Source: Chitinophaga sp. CF418 (GTDB lineage Bacteria; Bacteroidota; Bacteroidia; Chitinophagales; Chitinophagaceae). Taken from it: a stretch of 64,000 nucleotides of DNA. Both the position numbers and the translations under genes were made by a program. The notes beneath the pieces were generated by a model. That model saw only the letters and a list, made by a program, of their open reading frames with translations, ran no database searches and was not told the DNA's origin. The stretch covers positions 272,128 to 336,127 of the forward strand of contig NZ_FRCN01000005.1 of the NCBI RefSeq assembly GCF_900142925.1, in the 5' to 3' direction. Of the stretch, positions 51,251-59,509 are shown in pieces. How positions within the stretch are numbered: position 1 is the stretch's first letter; the number at the start of each line of letters is the position of its first letter.

Positions 51251-52381
51251 CTATCTGGTTATTAGTACAAGTTGACCATGTTCTTTCTCAGAAAGGCTTT
51301 CCATAAAAATATCGGAAACCTCACCGATAAAATAGACCGGGTCTTTCTTTGCAAATTCCTTCGAAGGGTCATCAGGGTATACCAGTTGTTCCTTAAATGG
51401 AAAGTTATTACCCATAATGTCTTCCTTTGGCCGCGGTCCTCTCAGCAACAAAGGGAGCCCGTGTTCCAGCATTGCCATTGCAGAACCGCTCTTCCCGAAC
51501 AGCGTATAGTCTGCCCGTGAAATGCCGATATCGGCTCTGAGTAAATGATTGGAAATGGATTCTTCCGGCAGGAAACCACGATCTATTACATTCTCTTCAC
51601 CGAAAGCATGCCGGGAAATATCAAGGGCCTTTTCTTTATAATGTCCGCCATTGCCGATGATCTCCAGGCATACGGTTTTACCTGTCTTCTCTCCTATAGC
51701 TGTCAGAAAATCGACCTGCCGTTTATAATCGTCCAACGCTCCTGTAAAACAGCCAAAATGAATGGCTGTCAGGTTGTCCGGATTCCGTGTATCTTCCTGC
51801 GGCATACCTGCCACCGAAATGTTACTGAACAGGGGAATAAGGTTCACCTCTTTCCACCCCAGGTTCTTTTTATAAATACCAATGGAAGTTGTAACAGATT
51901 CAGGATTGATAGCTGCCAGCATTTGTTTGATGATCACCTTTTGCATCAGGCCCAGCATCTTCAGTTTAAAACTGCTATATCCGTGAAGCCCCACCCAGAG
52001 CTCATGGAACATGAAATGCCATTTGATATTGCTGCCTAAACTTTTCAGATGTTTGCCGAATGAAAAAGGGAGTCCTCTTTTCTCAAAAGAGAAGGGTACA
52101 TATTGCAGGCTAACCCATTCAGGGCCAAATTTCCTGATATAGTTGCCAGCATGGGAAAAGCGTTCCTTTTCATCCATTGATGCGGGTATACGAAGAACAG
52201 GTACTTCAATACCATTGCTACTTTGAAGACCATTATACAGGGAAGCGCTTACCCTGTCTTTAAGGGCTATGATTGCTACCTCGTGCGATTTCCGGATCAA
52301 CTCACATGCCAGCCGTCTTGAATAATCGCCCACACCATCCAGACCAGGCTCCAGTGAACCACAGAGAAAAATTAGTTTCAA
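51251..52381 (-). CDS. GT-B-type glycosyltransferase (family 4-like)
   Basis: A 376-residue cytoplasmic glycosyltransferase of the two-domain GT-B type. The N-terminus has a donor/acceptor loop (LCGSLEPGLDGVGDYSRRLACEL). The C-terminal domain has LTAIHFGCFTGALDDYKR, VCLEIIGNGGHYKEKA, FLPEESISNHLLRADIGIS and GKSGSAMAMLEHGLPLL; the last replaces the usual E-x7-E donor-sugar motif in a modified form. It probably adds a sugar to a surface glycan. No other glycan genes are next to it, so the product is unknown. The gene is preceded by a 350-bp gap. Confidence 0.78.
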   Translation of the reverse strand: MKLIFLCGSLEPGLDGVGDYSRRLACELIRKSHEVAIIALKDRVSASLYNGLQSSNGIEVPVLRIPASMDEKERFSHAGNYIRKFGPEWVSLQYVPFSFEKRGLPFSFGKHLKSLGSNIKWHFMFHELWVGLHGYSSFKLKMLGLMQKVIIKQMLAAINPESVTTSIGIYKKNLGWKEVNLIPLFSNISVAGMPQEDTRNPDNLTAIHFGCFTGALDDYKRQVDFLTAIGEKTGKTVCLEIIGNGGHYKEKALDISRHAFGEENVIDRGFLPEESISNHLLRADIGISRADYTLFGKSGSAMAMLEHGLPLLLRGPRPKEDIMGNNFPFKEQLVYPDDPSKEFAKKDPVYFIGEVSDIFMESLSEKEHGQLVLITR

Positions 52382-52733
52382 GGTATAATGTTCTTACTGG
52401 TTAATAAAATGGGAAATCATCCTAACGTTATTTCGAGTAATGCTCATCCTGCTTTAAGAATATATTGGGTATAAGTTAATGTAACATACTGAATAATAGA
52501 AAGTTGGCGGACGTACGAACGTCCGTTCAGGGGCCTTAAATAAGTAAGGTCATGAAAAATGAAGCGGCAACGAAAAGAGAAGTACCCTTTTACGGATGGG
52601 AAGGAATTATTATTTATTTAAAAAAATATGTTTCTTTTTTTTCCACAGATGTCTGCAGGGCAACATATTAATCCGGATATGTATATCACTATTTACTGAA
52701 ACCAGTAAGTTATCACAGCTATTGAAACAGGAG
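52382..52733. promoter_or_regulatory. Intergenic region with a 7-bp dyad
   Basis: A 350-bp gap before the glycosyltransferase gene. It holds the perfect dyad cggacgt-acga-acgtccg (52508-52525), about 130 bp upstream of that gene's start. The rest is AT-rich with a T-run at 52618-52645. No gene is seen. Confidence 0.35.
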
Positions 52734-53261
52734 TCATTTTCTGATAATCGCCGTATACAGGTTTGCATTACCATATACGGAAGGTCTTTCTCCTATCATC
52801 TCAATATGGTTGTAACCATGTGTTTTAAAGAGTTTTTCCAGGGAATGATAGCTCAGTGGATAAGGTACCCAGGTAGGCACAGGCCGGTCTGTATTGTATT
52901 CGACAATCAGCAGTTTTCCTTCCGGTTTCAGATATCTTTTCAGTTTCTCTATGAAGGCAGATTGGTCTCTGACATAATGCAGTGCATTTCCCAATACAAT
53001 ACCGTCCAATTGTGCAAAGGGCCATTCATCTTTCACAAAATCCAGCTCCAGTGTCTTTACCTGTATTCCAGCCGGTACGGGTATATGCAGACCGGCAGCT
53101 AATTTTTGATCCACCGCATGTATCACACTACCCGGTTCCAAATAATGTGCAAGTGCAGTAGTAAAGGTTCCTGCACCACATCCCAGGTCTGCCCAGTTAG
53201 AAGGGCCAGAAATTGACAGTTCCTTATGTCTGATAAACTGAATAGCATCCTCCGTTCTCAT
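52734..53261 (-). CDS. Class I SAM-dependent methyltransferase
   Basis: A 175-residue methyltransferase. The start is set at ATG 53261 (MRTEDAIQFIRHKEL); a GTG at 53300 is possible. SAM-binding motif I is WADLGCGAGTFTTALA, followed by the acidic residue in IHAVDQ, GIVLGNALHYV (motif IV region) and LLIVEYNTD. The acceptor is not known. The gene lies alone between a glycosyltransferase and an FtsX permease. Confidence 0.83.
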   Translation of the reverse strand: MRTEDAIQFIRHKELSISGPSNWADLGCGAGTFTTALAHYLEPGSVIHAVDQKLAAGLHIPVPAGIQVKTLELDFVKDEWPFAQLDGIVLGNALHYVRDQSAFIEKLKRYLKPEGKLLIVEYNTDRPVPTWVPYPLSYHSLEKLFKTHGYNHIEMIGERPSVYGNANLYTAIIRK

Positions 53262-53452
53262 AGCGGTGCAAGGTAGGTAAATTTTCCCCTCCTGCTTCAC
53301 CTGTCCGTTTCCGGCCAGTATAACGTGCGCATGTGGACAACCTGAGCCGGCCAGACAATTAAAAATCAGCCACTGTAGCGGATACCCGTGAATGGCAATC
53401 TTTTTGTACCTTATCCTCCGACCACTAAGCTTACCGCTATAATGCTCTCTTT

Positions 53453-55870
53453 ATGCTGAAAAATTATCTCAAAATTGCCTGGCGCAACATGTTAAGGAAA
53501 AAGGCCTATTCTGCGATCAATATCACTGGTCTCGCAATAGGCATTACCTGCTGCATACTGATCACGTTATATGTACAAGATGAGTTATCATATGACCGAT
53601 ATAATACCAATTTCGATAAAATATACCGGGTACTGCACGCATACCGCAATCCAAAGGATGTTGACAGGAACTCATCTCCTGCCCCGGAAGATTACCAGGT
53701 ATGGGGCAATGCACCTGTAGCGCCCACACTGGCTGCAGATTTTCCGGAGATAAAGAAAATAGTACGGTTCACAAGTCCGAATACCTTCCTGCTGGAACAT
53801 GGTGAACGGCGTTTCCAGGAAGAGGGGTTCGTATTCACCGATTCAACAGTGTTTGATGTCTTTAGCTGGAAGATGCTGGCCGGCAATCCTAAAGTCGCGC
53901 TCGTGGCGCCTAACAGCGTTGTGTTGACGAAGAGTGTTGCACAGAAATATTTCGGCAATCAGAACCCTCTGGGACAGACACTGCGCGTGGATAATCAGGA
54001 GACATTCACAGTAACAGGTGTGATAGAGGATGTTCCAGCTAATTCACATCTGAGTTTCAATGGCCTGGTTTCCATGAGTACCTTCAGGAATTGGAGAGCA
54101 GAGATCTTCGATGAATGGGGGTATATTGATTTCTATACTTACTTTCTCATACCGGAACATACAGATATTAAAACGCTGGAGGCAAAGATTCCGGAATTTA
54201 CATCACGTCATTATCCCCAAAGTGATCGCAGTATTTATACCATAGCATTTGAACCATTATCAGCAGCATATCTGCACTCTAAGGCCCAGCGGCAGCCGGG
54301 GCCTACCGGGAGCCTGTCGAATGTATATATCTTTTCGATCATCGCCATTTTTGTACTACTTATCGCCTGTATCAATTTCGTGAACCTCTCTACAGCACGT
54401 TCTATGGAAAGAGCCAGGGAAGTAGGCGTAAGAAAAGCGGTAGGCGCGTATCAGCAAGGGCTGATATACCAGTTCCTGACTGAGTCTATCCTTATCTCAT
54501 TTTCAGCCGTATTGCTGGCTATTGTATTCACCATATTAGCATTACCAGCTATCCGGGAAATATCCGGTAAGCCCCTCACCCATTCGCTGCTGCTCTCCTG
54601 GAAGATCACTCCTGCGCTTCTACTGATGCCTTTTATACTGGGCCTGCTTGCAGGCGGTTACCCAGCCTGGGTGCTGGCGCGATTCAGGCCTGTAGAGGTG
54701 CTGAAAGGGCAATTCCGCTCTTCAAACAAGGGCATCGCACTAAGGAAGGCGCTGGTAATAGTACAATTCAGTTTATCCATAGCGCTTATTGCCGGCACCA
54801 TGATAGTCCATTCACAGCTCAGGCACCTGCGGTCACATTCTCTTGGCTTCCGCCAGGACCAGATGCTGGTGATCGATTATGGCGGCGATCAAAAAGTGAA
54901 CGAGTCCTTTGAAACTATTAAAGCGATACTGGCAAAAAACCCGGCGGTGCAGTCTATTACTGCATCCAGGGCTGTACCTGGCGACTTCTACCCTAATGGT
55001 ACCACTTTTATAGAATCGCGTAACGGGGACATGAAAGCAGAAGTGCCTGGCATGTATGAGATCGACTATGATTTCATACCCGCCTACGAAATAAAAATGG
55101 CTGCAGGCAGAGCTTATTCCCGCGATTTTCCTACAGACGCTAAAGAAGCCCTCATCATCAATGAAGCGGCCGCTAAACAGTATGGTTATTCGAACACTGA
55201 AGAGATCGTGGGTAAACGCTTTGAGCAGTGGGGACGTAAAGGTATTGTGATTGGCGTGACCAAGAATTTCAACTATCAGTCATTGCATAAAAAGGTGGAA
55301 CCACTGGCCATGAGGATGGCTCCTCCGCAGGCACAGAACAAGTTATCCCTCCGCATAAAAACAGATCATTTGCAAAAGACGATAAAGGAGCTGGAACAAA
55401 CATGGAGCACAGTTGCGCCACACCGTCCATTCCTGTATAGCTTCCTGGATGAGTCTTTTAACCGGCAATATAAACAGGATGCCCGCTTTGGAGAATTATT
55501 CGCAGCCTTTGCAGGACTGACGATCTTCATTGCCTGTCTTGGCCTCTTCGGACTGGCTACCTATGCTACTGAACAACGTGTAAAGGAGATCGGGGTGCGA
55601 AAAGTACTGGGCGCATCGGTGACCAACATTGTACAGTTACTTTCTTCGGATTTCATCAAACTTGTACTGGTAGCAATACTGATTGCTACACCTGTAATAT
55701 GGTGGGCGATGCAGGAATGGCTGCAGGGATATGCGTACAGGATTACCATTCAGTGGTGGATGATAGCGATGGCAGGAATACTAGCTGTAGTAACTGCTTT
55801 CCTTACGGTGAGCCTGCTGGCAATGAAAGCAGCGATGATGAATCCTGTGAAAGCACTAAGAACGGAATAA
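53453..55870 (+). CDS. FtsX-like (MacB-type) ABC transporter permease
   Basis: An 805-residue membrane protein with the eight-helix double-FtsX layout common in Bacteroidota. The N-terminus is LKIAWRNMLRKKAYSAINIT with the first helix, followed by a MacB-like periplasmic domain (residues ~45-250). Three helices with the FtsX motif FVNLSTARSMERAREVGVRK lie near residue 305. After a second periplasmic region (~430-660), another three helices end in RVKEIGVRKVLGAS and NPVKALRTE. It uses mechanotransmission with an ATPase encoded elsewhere. The cargo is unknown. Confidence 0.87.
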   Translation: MLKNYLKIAWRNMLRKKAYSAINITGLAIGITCCILITLYVQDELSYDRYNTNFDKIYRVLHAYRNPKDVDRNSSPAPEDYQVWGNAPVAPTLAADFPEIKKIVRFTSPNTFLLEHGERRFQEEGFVFTDSTVFDVFSWKMLAGNPKVALVAPNSVVLTKSVAQKYFGNQNPLGQTLRVDNQETFTVTGVIEDVPANSHLSFNGLVSMSTFRNWRAEIFDEWGYIDFYTYFLIPEHTDIKTLEAKIPEFTSRHYPQSDRSIYTIAFEPLSAAYLHSKAQRQPGPTGSLSNVYIFSIIAIFVLLIACINFVNLSTARSMERAREVGVRKAVGAYQQGLIYQFLTESILISFSAVLLAIVFTILALPAIREISGKPLTHSLLLSWKITPALLLMPFILGLLAGGYPAWVLARFRPVEVLKGQFRSSNKGIALRKALVIVQFSLSIALIAGTMIVHSQLRHLRSHSLGFRQDQMLVIDYGGDQKVNESFETIKAILAKNPAVQSITASRAVPGDFYPNGTTFIESRNGDMKAEVPGMYEIDYDFIPAYEIKMAAGRAYSRDFPTDAKEALIINEAAAKQYGYSNTEEIVGKRFEQWGRKGIVIGVTKNFNYQSLHKKVEPLAMRMAPPQAQNKLSLRIKTDHLQKTIKELEQTWSTVAPHRPFLYSFLDESFNRQYKQDARFGELFAAFAGLTIFIACLGLFGLATYATEQRVKEIGVRKVLGASVTNIVQLLSSDFIKLVLVAILIATPVIWWAMQEWLQGYAYRITIQWWMIAMAGILAVVTAFLTVSLLAMKAAMMNPVKALRTE

Positions 55871-55875
55871 TAAGA

Positions 55876-55907
55876 TTTGCAGGCGGCCTGTATGGACCGC
55901 CTGCAAA
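55876..55907. terminator. Hairpin between convergent genes
   Basis: Perfect 11-bp arms (tttgcaggcgg / ccgcctgcaaa) around a 10-nt loop, just after the permease stop. The T-tail is weak (ttatt), so termination efficiency is uncertain. Confidence 0.6.
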
Positions 55908-55918
55908 TTATTAAAACA

Positions 55919-56221
55919 TCATAAAGCACTCCCCTGCACTAACAACATCTTCTTTACTGCTGCATCTTTAAGATGTAAGAATTTCTCTCTCTCCTTATCA
56001 AGCTTGAATGCATTAAACTCTTCCTCACCGGGAAAACTAACCAGGTGTACTTCATAGGGTATTTCCAGCTCCCCTGCAATGTACTGGCCGGCAGACGGCC
56101 GGAGACGTAGTAATAATTTCCCGTTATACTTCGCTATAAGTGGTATGGCAACGTCCTCAAATTGGTGGAAGGTATGCTCCTGTCCTTCATGGATGTAGAT
56201 CAACTGGGTAATATATATCAT
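55919..56221 (-). CDS. Small DUF1330-like dimeric alpha/beta-barrel protein
   Basis: A 100-residue protein. Start 56221 (MIYITQLIYIHEG) is used because the extended frame adds 48 unrelated residues. The pattern IYIHEGQEHTFHQFEDVAIPLI, then GKLLLRLRP, then PYEVHLVSFPGEEEFNAFKLD matches the ferredoxin-like DUF1330/antibiotic-monooxygenase-type fold. No clear active-site residue is visible. Divergent from the dehydrogenase gene at 56314. Confidence 0.72.
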   Translation of the reverse strand: MIYITQLIYIHEGQEHTFHQFEDVAIPLIAKYNGKLLLRLRPSAGQYIAGELEIPYEVHLVSFPGEEEFNAFKLDKEREKFLHLKDAAVKKMLLVQGSAL

Positions 56222-56313
56222 AAGAATAGCTTTAATACGACAACATTTCCTCCTTAATTTACACTTTTCGAAATAAGGGACTAGTAGTATTTTTATACAA
56301 ATAACGTAAACCC

Positions 56314-57168
56314 ATGGTAGCATTTTTAGGTATCGGACTATTAGGAGCCAACTTTGCAAAAGCACTCCTCAAAAAAGGAACACAGGTGCAGGTATGGAAC
56401 CGTACCGCGGCAAAGGCCTCCGCATTGGAAGCTGAGGGTGCCAAAGCATTTGCGGATGTTGCAGATGCTGTAAAGGGAGCAGATATCATTCATCTTACCT
56501 TAAAAGATGATGCTGCAGTAAACGAAGTATTGGCATCAGCCCGCAAAGGATTGAAGCCGGGTGCCATCATTATCGATCATACCACAACCTCTGCCGCGGG
56601 AGCGATCCAACGGACCCGTGAGTGGAAGGAACAAGGTTTTACATATTTGCATGCCCCCGTTTTTATGGGTCCTCAGAATGCACTCGAAAGTACGGGTTAT
56701 ATGCTGGTATCCGGCGACCAGACCGTCATCAGTCAACTGGAGCCCGTGCTTTCACAAATGACAGGCAAGGTGCTTAATTTCGGCGCGGAAGAAGGTAAAG
56801 CTGCTGGTATGAAGCTCATAGGTAATCTCTTCCTGGTAACTTTCACAGCAGGCATTGCAGATACGCTCTCGCTGGCGAAAGCATTGCATATACCTTTGGA
56901 AGATCTGAATACCCTGTTTGATTCCTGGAATCCCGGTGCATTTTTAGCAGCCAGATTACAAAGAGTAGCCGGAGGAAAATATGATCAGCCTTCATGGGAG
57001 TTAAATATGGCCAGAAAAGATACACAGCTGTTCATAGAGGCGGCGGCACAGGGAGGAACCACATTGGCCGTAATTCCTGCTATAGCGGCAGAAATGGATA
57101 AATGGATAGCAAAGGGGCATGGCGGTGATGACTGGACGGTGATAGGGAAAGATGCTGCCACGAAGTAA
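56314..57168 (+). CDS. NAD(P)-dependent beta-hydroxyacid dehydrogenase-like oxidoreductase
   Basis: A 284-residue enzyme of the 3-hydroxyisobutyrate dehydrogenase/imine reductase superfamily. The Rossmann motif VAFLGIGLLGANFAKALL opens the protein, with VWNRTAAKA for cofactor specificity (Arg after Asn suggests NADP). The substrate motif appears as DHTTTSAAGA at about residue 89, and the GAEEGKAAGMKLIGNLF helix carries the Lys position conserved in the family (K in GMKLIGN). The substrate is unknown. Preceded by no obvious operon partner; followed by a palindromic hairpin. Confidence 0.87.
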   Translation: MVAFLGIGLLGANFAKALLKKGTQVQVWNRTAAKASALEAEGAKAFADVADAVKGADIIHLTLKDDAAVNEVLASARKGLKPGAIIIDHTTTSAAGAIQRTREWKEQGFTYLHAPVFMGPQNALESTGYMLVSGDQTVISQLEPVLSQMTGKVLNFGAEEGKAAGMKLIGNLFLVTFTAGIADTLSLAKALHIPLEDLNTLFDSWNPGAFLAARLQRVAGGKYDQPSWELNMARKDTQLFIEAAAQGGTTLAVIPAIAAEMDKWIAKGHGGDDWTVIGKDAATK

Positions 57169-57175
57169 TATAAAC

Positions 57176-57203
57176 AAACCGGGATTGCATGCAATCCCGG
57201 TTT
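57176..57203. terminator. Loop-free palindrome, likely terminator
   Basis: Twenty-eight bases form a perfect self-complementary sequence (14-bp arms, centre gcatgc) 7 bp after the dehydrogenase stop, followed by a T-containing stretch. It is shared with the convergent lipoprotein gene. Confidence 0.65.
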
Positions 57204-57211
57204 ACTATGTG

Positions 57212-57772
57212 TTATTTTTTAGGGGTTGGATAGTGTCGGATCTTTTCATCAAATATCACGATCTTTCCATCCTTGATCTTAGCGTCGTCAACAACAGCCA
57301 TGGAATCCATTTTACCTTTTTTATCAGTCCAGGTTTGCTTATACCACACTGTTACCCATTCATCTTTCTTATCATCGGATATAACAGATTCCCAGTCATC
57401 CATCTTTATGTTTACACTGGCGAAATCTGCCCATGAATGTTCCAGCATCGTTATCAGGCTGTCATGCGGTACTACTTTATGATAATAATCCAGGGCCAAT
57501 TCCAGGCTGTCTCCAAAGTAGGAAGCACATTCCGCTGCATTTTTTGTTTCCCATGCTTTCAGCATCTTTAACACAGTCTGGGTATGTTTCTTATCCCCCG
57601 GCTTCCAATTTTTATAAGGCTTGTCCAGCGTATACGGATAATTCGCTTCGTCTGATGATGATTCCATCGTTGCTTTTGAACTATCGCCGGACATACTTTC
57701 AGCTTTTTTTCCAGGGTTGTTACAGGCAGTAACGAGCAAAATGAGAAATGTAATAGAAACGAACGTTTTCAT
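57212..57772 (-). CDS. NTF2-like lipoprotein
   Basis: A 186-residue predicted lipoprotein: signal sequence with lipobox VTAC (Cys about residue 17) followed by NNPGKKAES and a Ser-rich linker. The mature region looks like an NTF2/SnoaL-like fold: VLKMLKAWETKNAAECASYFGDSLEL, then WVTVWYKQTWTDKKGKMDSM, then DDAKIKDGKIVIFDEKIRHY. Function is unknown; such folds bind small ligands or act as isomerases. Single gene, with a 240-bp gap upstream. Confidence 0.72.
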   Translation of the reverse strand: MKTFVSITFLILLVTACNNPGKKAESMSGDSSKATMESSSDEANYPYTLDKPYKNWKPGDKKHTQTVLKMLKAWETKNAAECASYFGDSLELALDYYHKVVPHDSLITMLEHSWADFASVNIKMDDWESVISDDKKDEWVTVWYKQTWTDKKGKMDSMAVVDDAKIKDGKIVIFDEKIRHYPTPKK

Positions 57773-58013
57773 TTGTGATGGAGTTTAAAGATAACTGAAA
57801 CGATTGTTTTGGTTTATTTGCTTGTTGATGTAAATGGTGCGCAAATGCTTACAGCCAGATAAGTGAGCGTTTCCTGTGCGTCAGATCACTGTTCCCGACA
57901 GATTATTTTTTTGGAGTAACTTGAAGAATTCCCGTTCACAATCACATGTATAGTAGCATGTTAGACAAAGTGAATCTACTGAAATTAGTTGAGAAATGGA
58001 AAAAATATTATAC

Positions 58014-58628
58014 CTACCAGCCAGGTACTTTGCTTTTGAAATGTTCTATCGCCACACTGATATCTTTCCGGGAATGAGACAAGAATGACTCGTAATATTC
58101 AAGATCATGCCGAATAATTTCCCCACTATCCAGTAACAACACAAGTTTGTATTTCTCAGGCTTACCATGCTTACCTATCCTGCGTAACATCATCGTACCC
58201 ACGATGTTCATCCAGGGGAAATGCCTGCGTCCTATTGATATACCAACTGCAGAAATTTCCAGCCGTCTGTGTTCCTTCCTTTCCATTGTTTTCCGCCAGG
58301 ATATAACAAGGGCCGGCAGCATCAGCAATCCGGCAAATATATTTAACCATAAGGGGCGCTCCTCGCCTACCTGAAAAATAAAACCAATTATGGCAATGAC
58401 TGGCACTCCTACAACTAAGAAGAGCTGTACTCTGTAAAGAAAACTTTCATGGAACACACGGCTTGTCGTATTGCTAGGAAAACCAGCGATGGCAGGGTTT
58501 AAATAACTGGCGGTATTTTCAATCCTGGGTTTGATACCGACAAGGCTATTCATAAAACCTAGACGGGATAGTTCTTCGTCCAGGAATATCTTATAATAAT
58601 GGGCTTTGATTTCTTCTCTGGTCAGCAT
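58014..58628 (-). CDS. Hypothetical protein with two membrane helices
   Basis: A 204-residue protein; start at 58628 (MLTREEIKAHYYKIF). The longer frame runs through a terminator and tRNA-His and is rejected. Residues ~65-115 hold two hydrophobic helices (LFLVVGVPVIAIIGFIF and LFAGLLMLPALVISW). They are flanked by a soluble N-terminus and a C-terminal half with RRLEISAVGISIGRRHFPWMN, which resembles a PH-like strand pattern. No known family is assigned. It could be a membrane-bound regulator; this is open. Confidence 0.6.
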   Translation of the reverse strand: MLTREEIKAHYYKIFLDEELSRLGFMNSLVGIKPRIENTASYLNPAIAGFPSNTTSRVFHESFLYRVQLFLVVGVPVIAIIGFIFQVGEERPLWLNIFAGLLMLPALVISWRKTMERKEHRRLEISAVGISIGRRHFPWMNIVGTMMLRRIGKHGKPEKYKLVLLLDSGEIIRHDLEYYESFLSHSRKDISVAIEHFKSKVPGW

Positions 58629-58652
58629 AGGCAATAGCAGCATAGGGACACA

Positions 58653-58684
58653 AAAAAAGGCGACACTTTCGAGTCGCCTTTTGT
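58653..58684 (-). terminator. Terminator of the tRNA-His transcript
   Basis: Stem aaaaggcgac / gtcgcctttt with an 8-nt loop. On the minus strand it ends in a T-run and lies directly downstream of the tRNA. Confidence 0.85.
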
Positions 58685-58690
58685 ATTTTG

Positions 58691-58765
58691 GGTGATTGAA
58701 GGGTTTCGAACCCTCGACCCTCAGAACCACAATCTGATGCTCTAACCAACTGAGCTACAACCACC
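58691..58765 (-). tRNA. tRNA-His (anticodon GTG)
   Basis: On the minus strand a complete cloverleaf: the acceptor stem GTGGTTG pairs with CAATCAC, preceded by the histidine-specific extra G at -1 (58765) facing C73 (58691). D-arm GCTCAGTTGGTTAGAGC, anticodon arm CAGATTGTGGTTCTG with GTG, and T-arm GAGGGTTCGAAACCC with one mismatch or wobble at the stem end. CCA is not encoded. Confidence 0.95.
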
Positions 58766-58859
58766 GTTTGTTTTGATTGGGATGCAAAGATAACAAAATG
58801 CGTTTTTAATTTCCAAATTTTTTCTCATTTCTTTGCTTACTTTTTTTAATCATCGCTTT

Positions 58860-59420
58860 ATGTCATTATATATCATTCCTTTTCTAGCAGCGCTTATAGG
58901 CTGGCTGACAAACAAAATAACCATCTTTTTCCTGCTCCGCTCCTTTTCGGGACGTCAGCAGCAACTGGCAGATCAAACCGGAGAATTTGTCGCTACACAG
59001 CTATTTTCTTTTGACGACGTCCGTCAGCAACTCGCGGACCCGGAAAAAATTAAAAGTATGATCCCCGTGGTAGAAGCGCATATGGATACTTTCCTACGGG
59101 AAAAACTACCAGAAGCCATGCCCGTTTTCAAAATGTTTATCGGCGACAGCACCATTCAGCAGGTAAAGAAAGTACTGGTCACAGAACTGGATAATATGTT
59201 CCCGGAAATTATCGATCAATACCTTCAGCGTGCACAAAACGAACTGGATGTCCGGGCTATTGTCAGCCGGAAAATAAGCACCCTTTCTGCTGACCAGTTA
59301 AAAAAGCTGATCACTGTTTCACTGGGTCGGGAACTACGCCTGGCTGAATTGGGAGGGGCCGCTATCGGTTTTCTCATAGGACTGGTGCAGCTGTGGATTG
59401 CCCTACACCACAATAACTGA
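58860..59420 (+). CDS. DUF445-family membrane protein
   Basis: A 186-residue protein; start ATG 58860 (MSLYIIPFLAALIGW), since the upstream start is TTG and adds nine odd residues. An N-terminal membrane helix contains the DUF445 signature AALIGWLTNKITIFFLL. The helical middle has DRSG-like FVATQLFSFDDVRQQLADPEKI and PVVEAHMDTFLREKLPEAMP. A C-terminal helix GAAIGFLIGLVQLWIAL returns to the membrane. Family members (YheB-like) lack a known function. A single-gene unit beside tRNA-His. Confidence 0.83.
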   Translation: MSLYIIPFLAALIGWLTNKITIFFLLRSFSGRQQQLADQTGEFVATQLFSFDDVRQQLADPEKIKSMIPVVEAHMDTFLREKLPEAMPVFKMFIGDSTIQQVKKVLVTELDNMFPEIIDQYLQRAQNELDVRAIVSRKISTLSADQLKKLITVSLGRELRLAELGGAAIGFLIGLVQLWIALHHNN

Positions 59421-59509
59421 CCATTCATCACAAATAGCAATACTTTGCATATGAGATAGATATTTTTGTCCTGGTCTCAACAATTAGGTCTCATTAACAT
59501 CCATCATGC

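Noticed and set aside
58629-58730. N-terminal extension of the 58014-58628 protein
   Set aside because: It would read through a terminator and into tRNA-His; the ATG at 58628 gives a sensible N-terminus.
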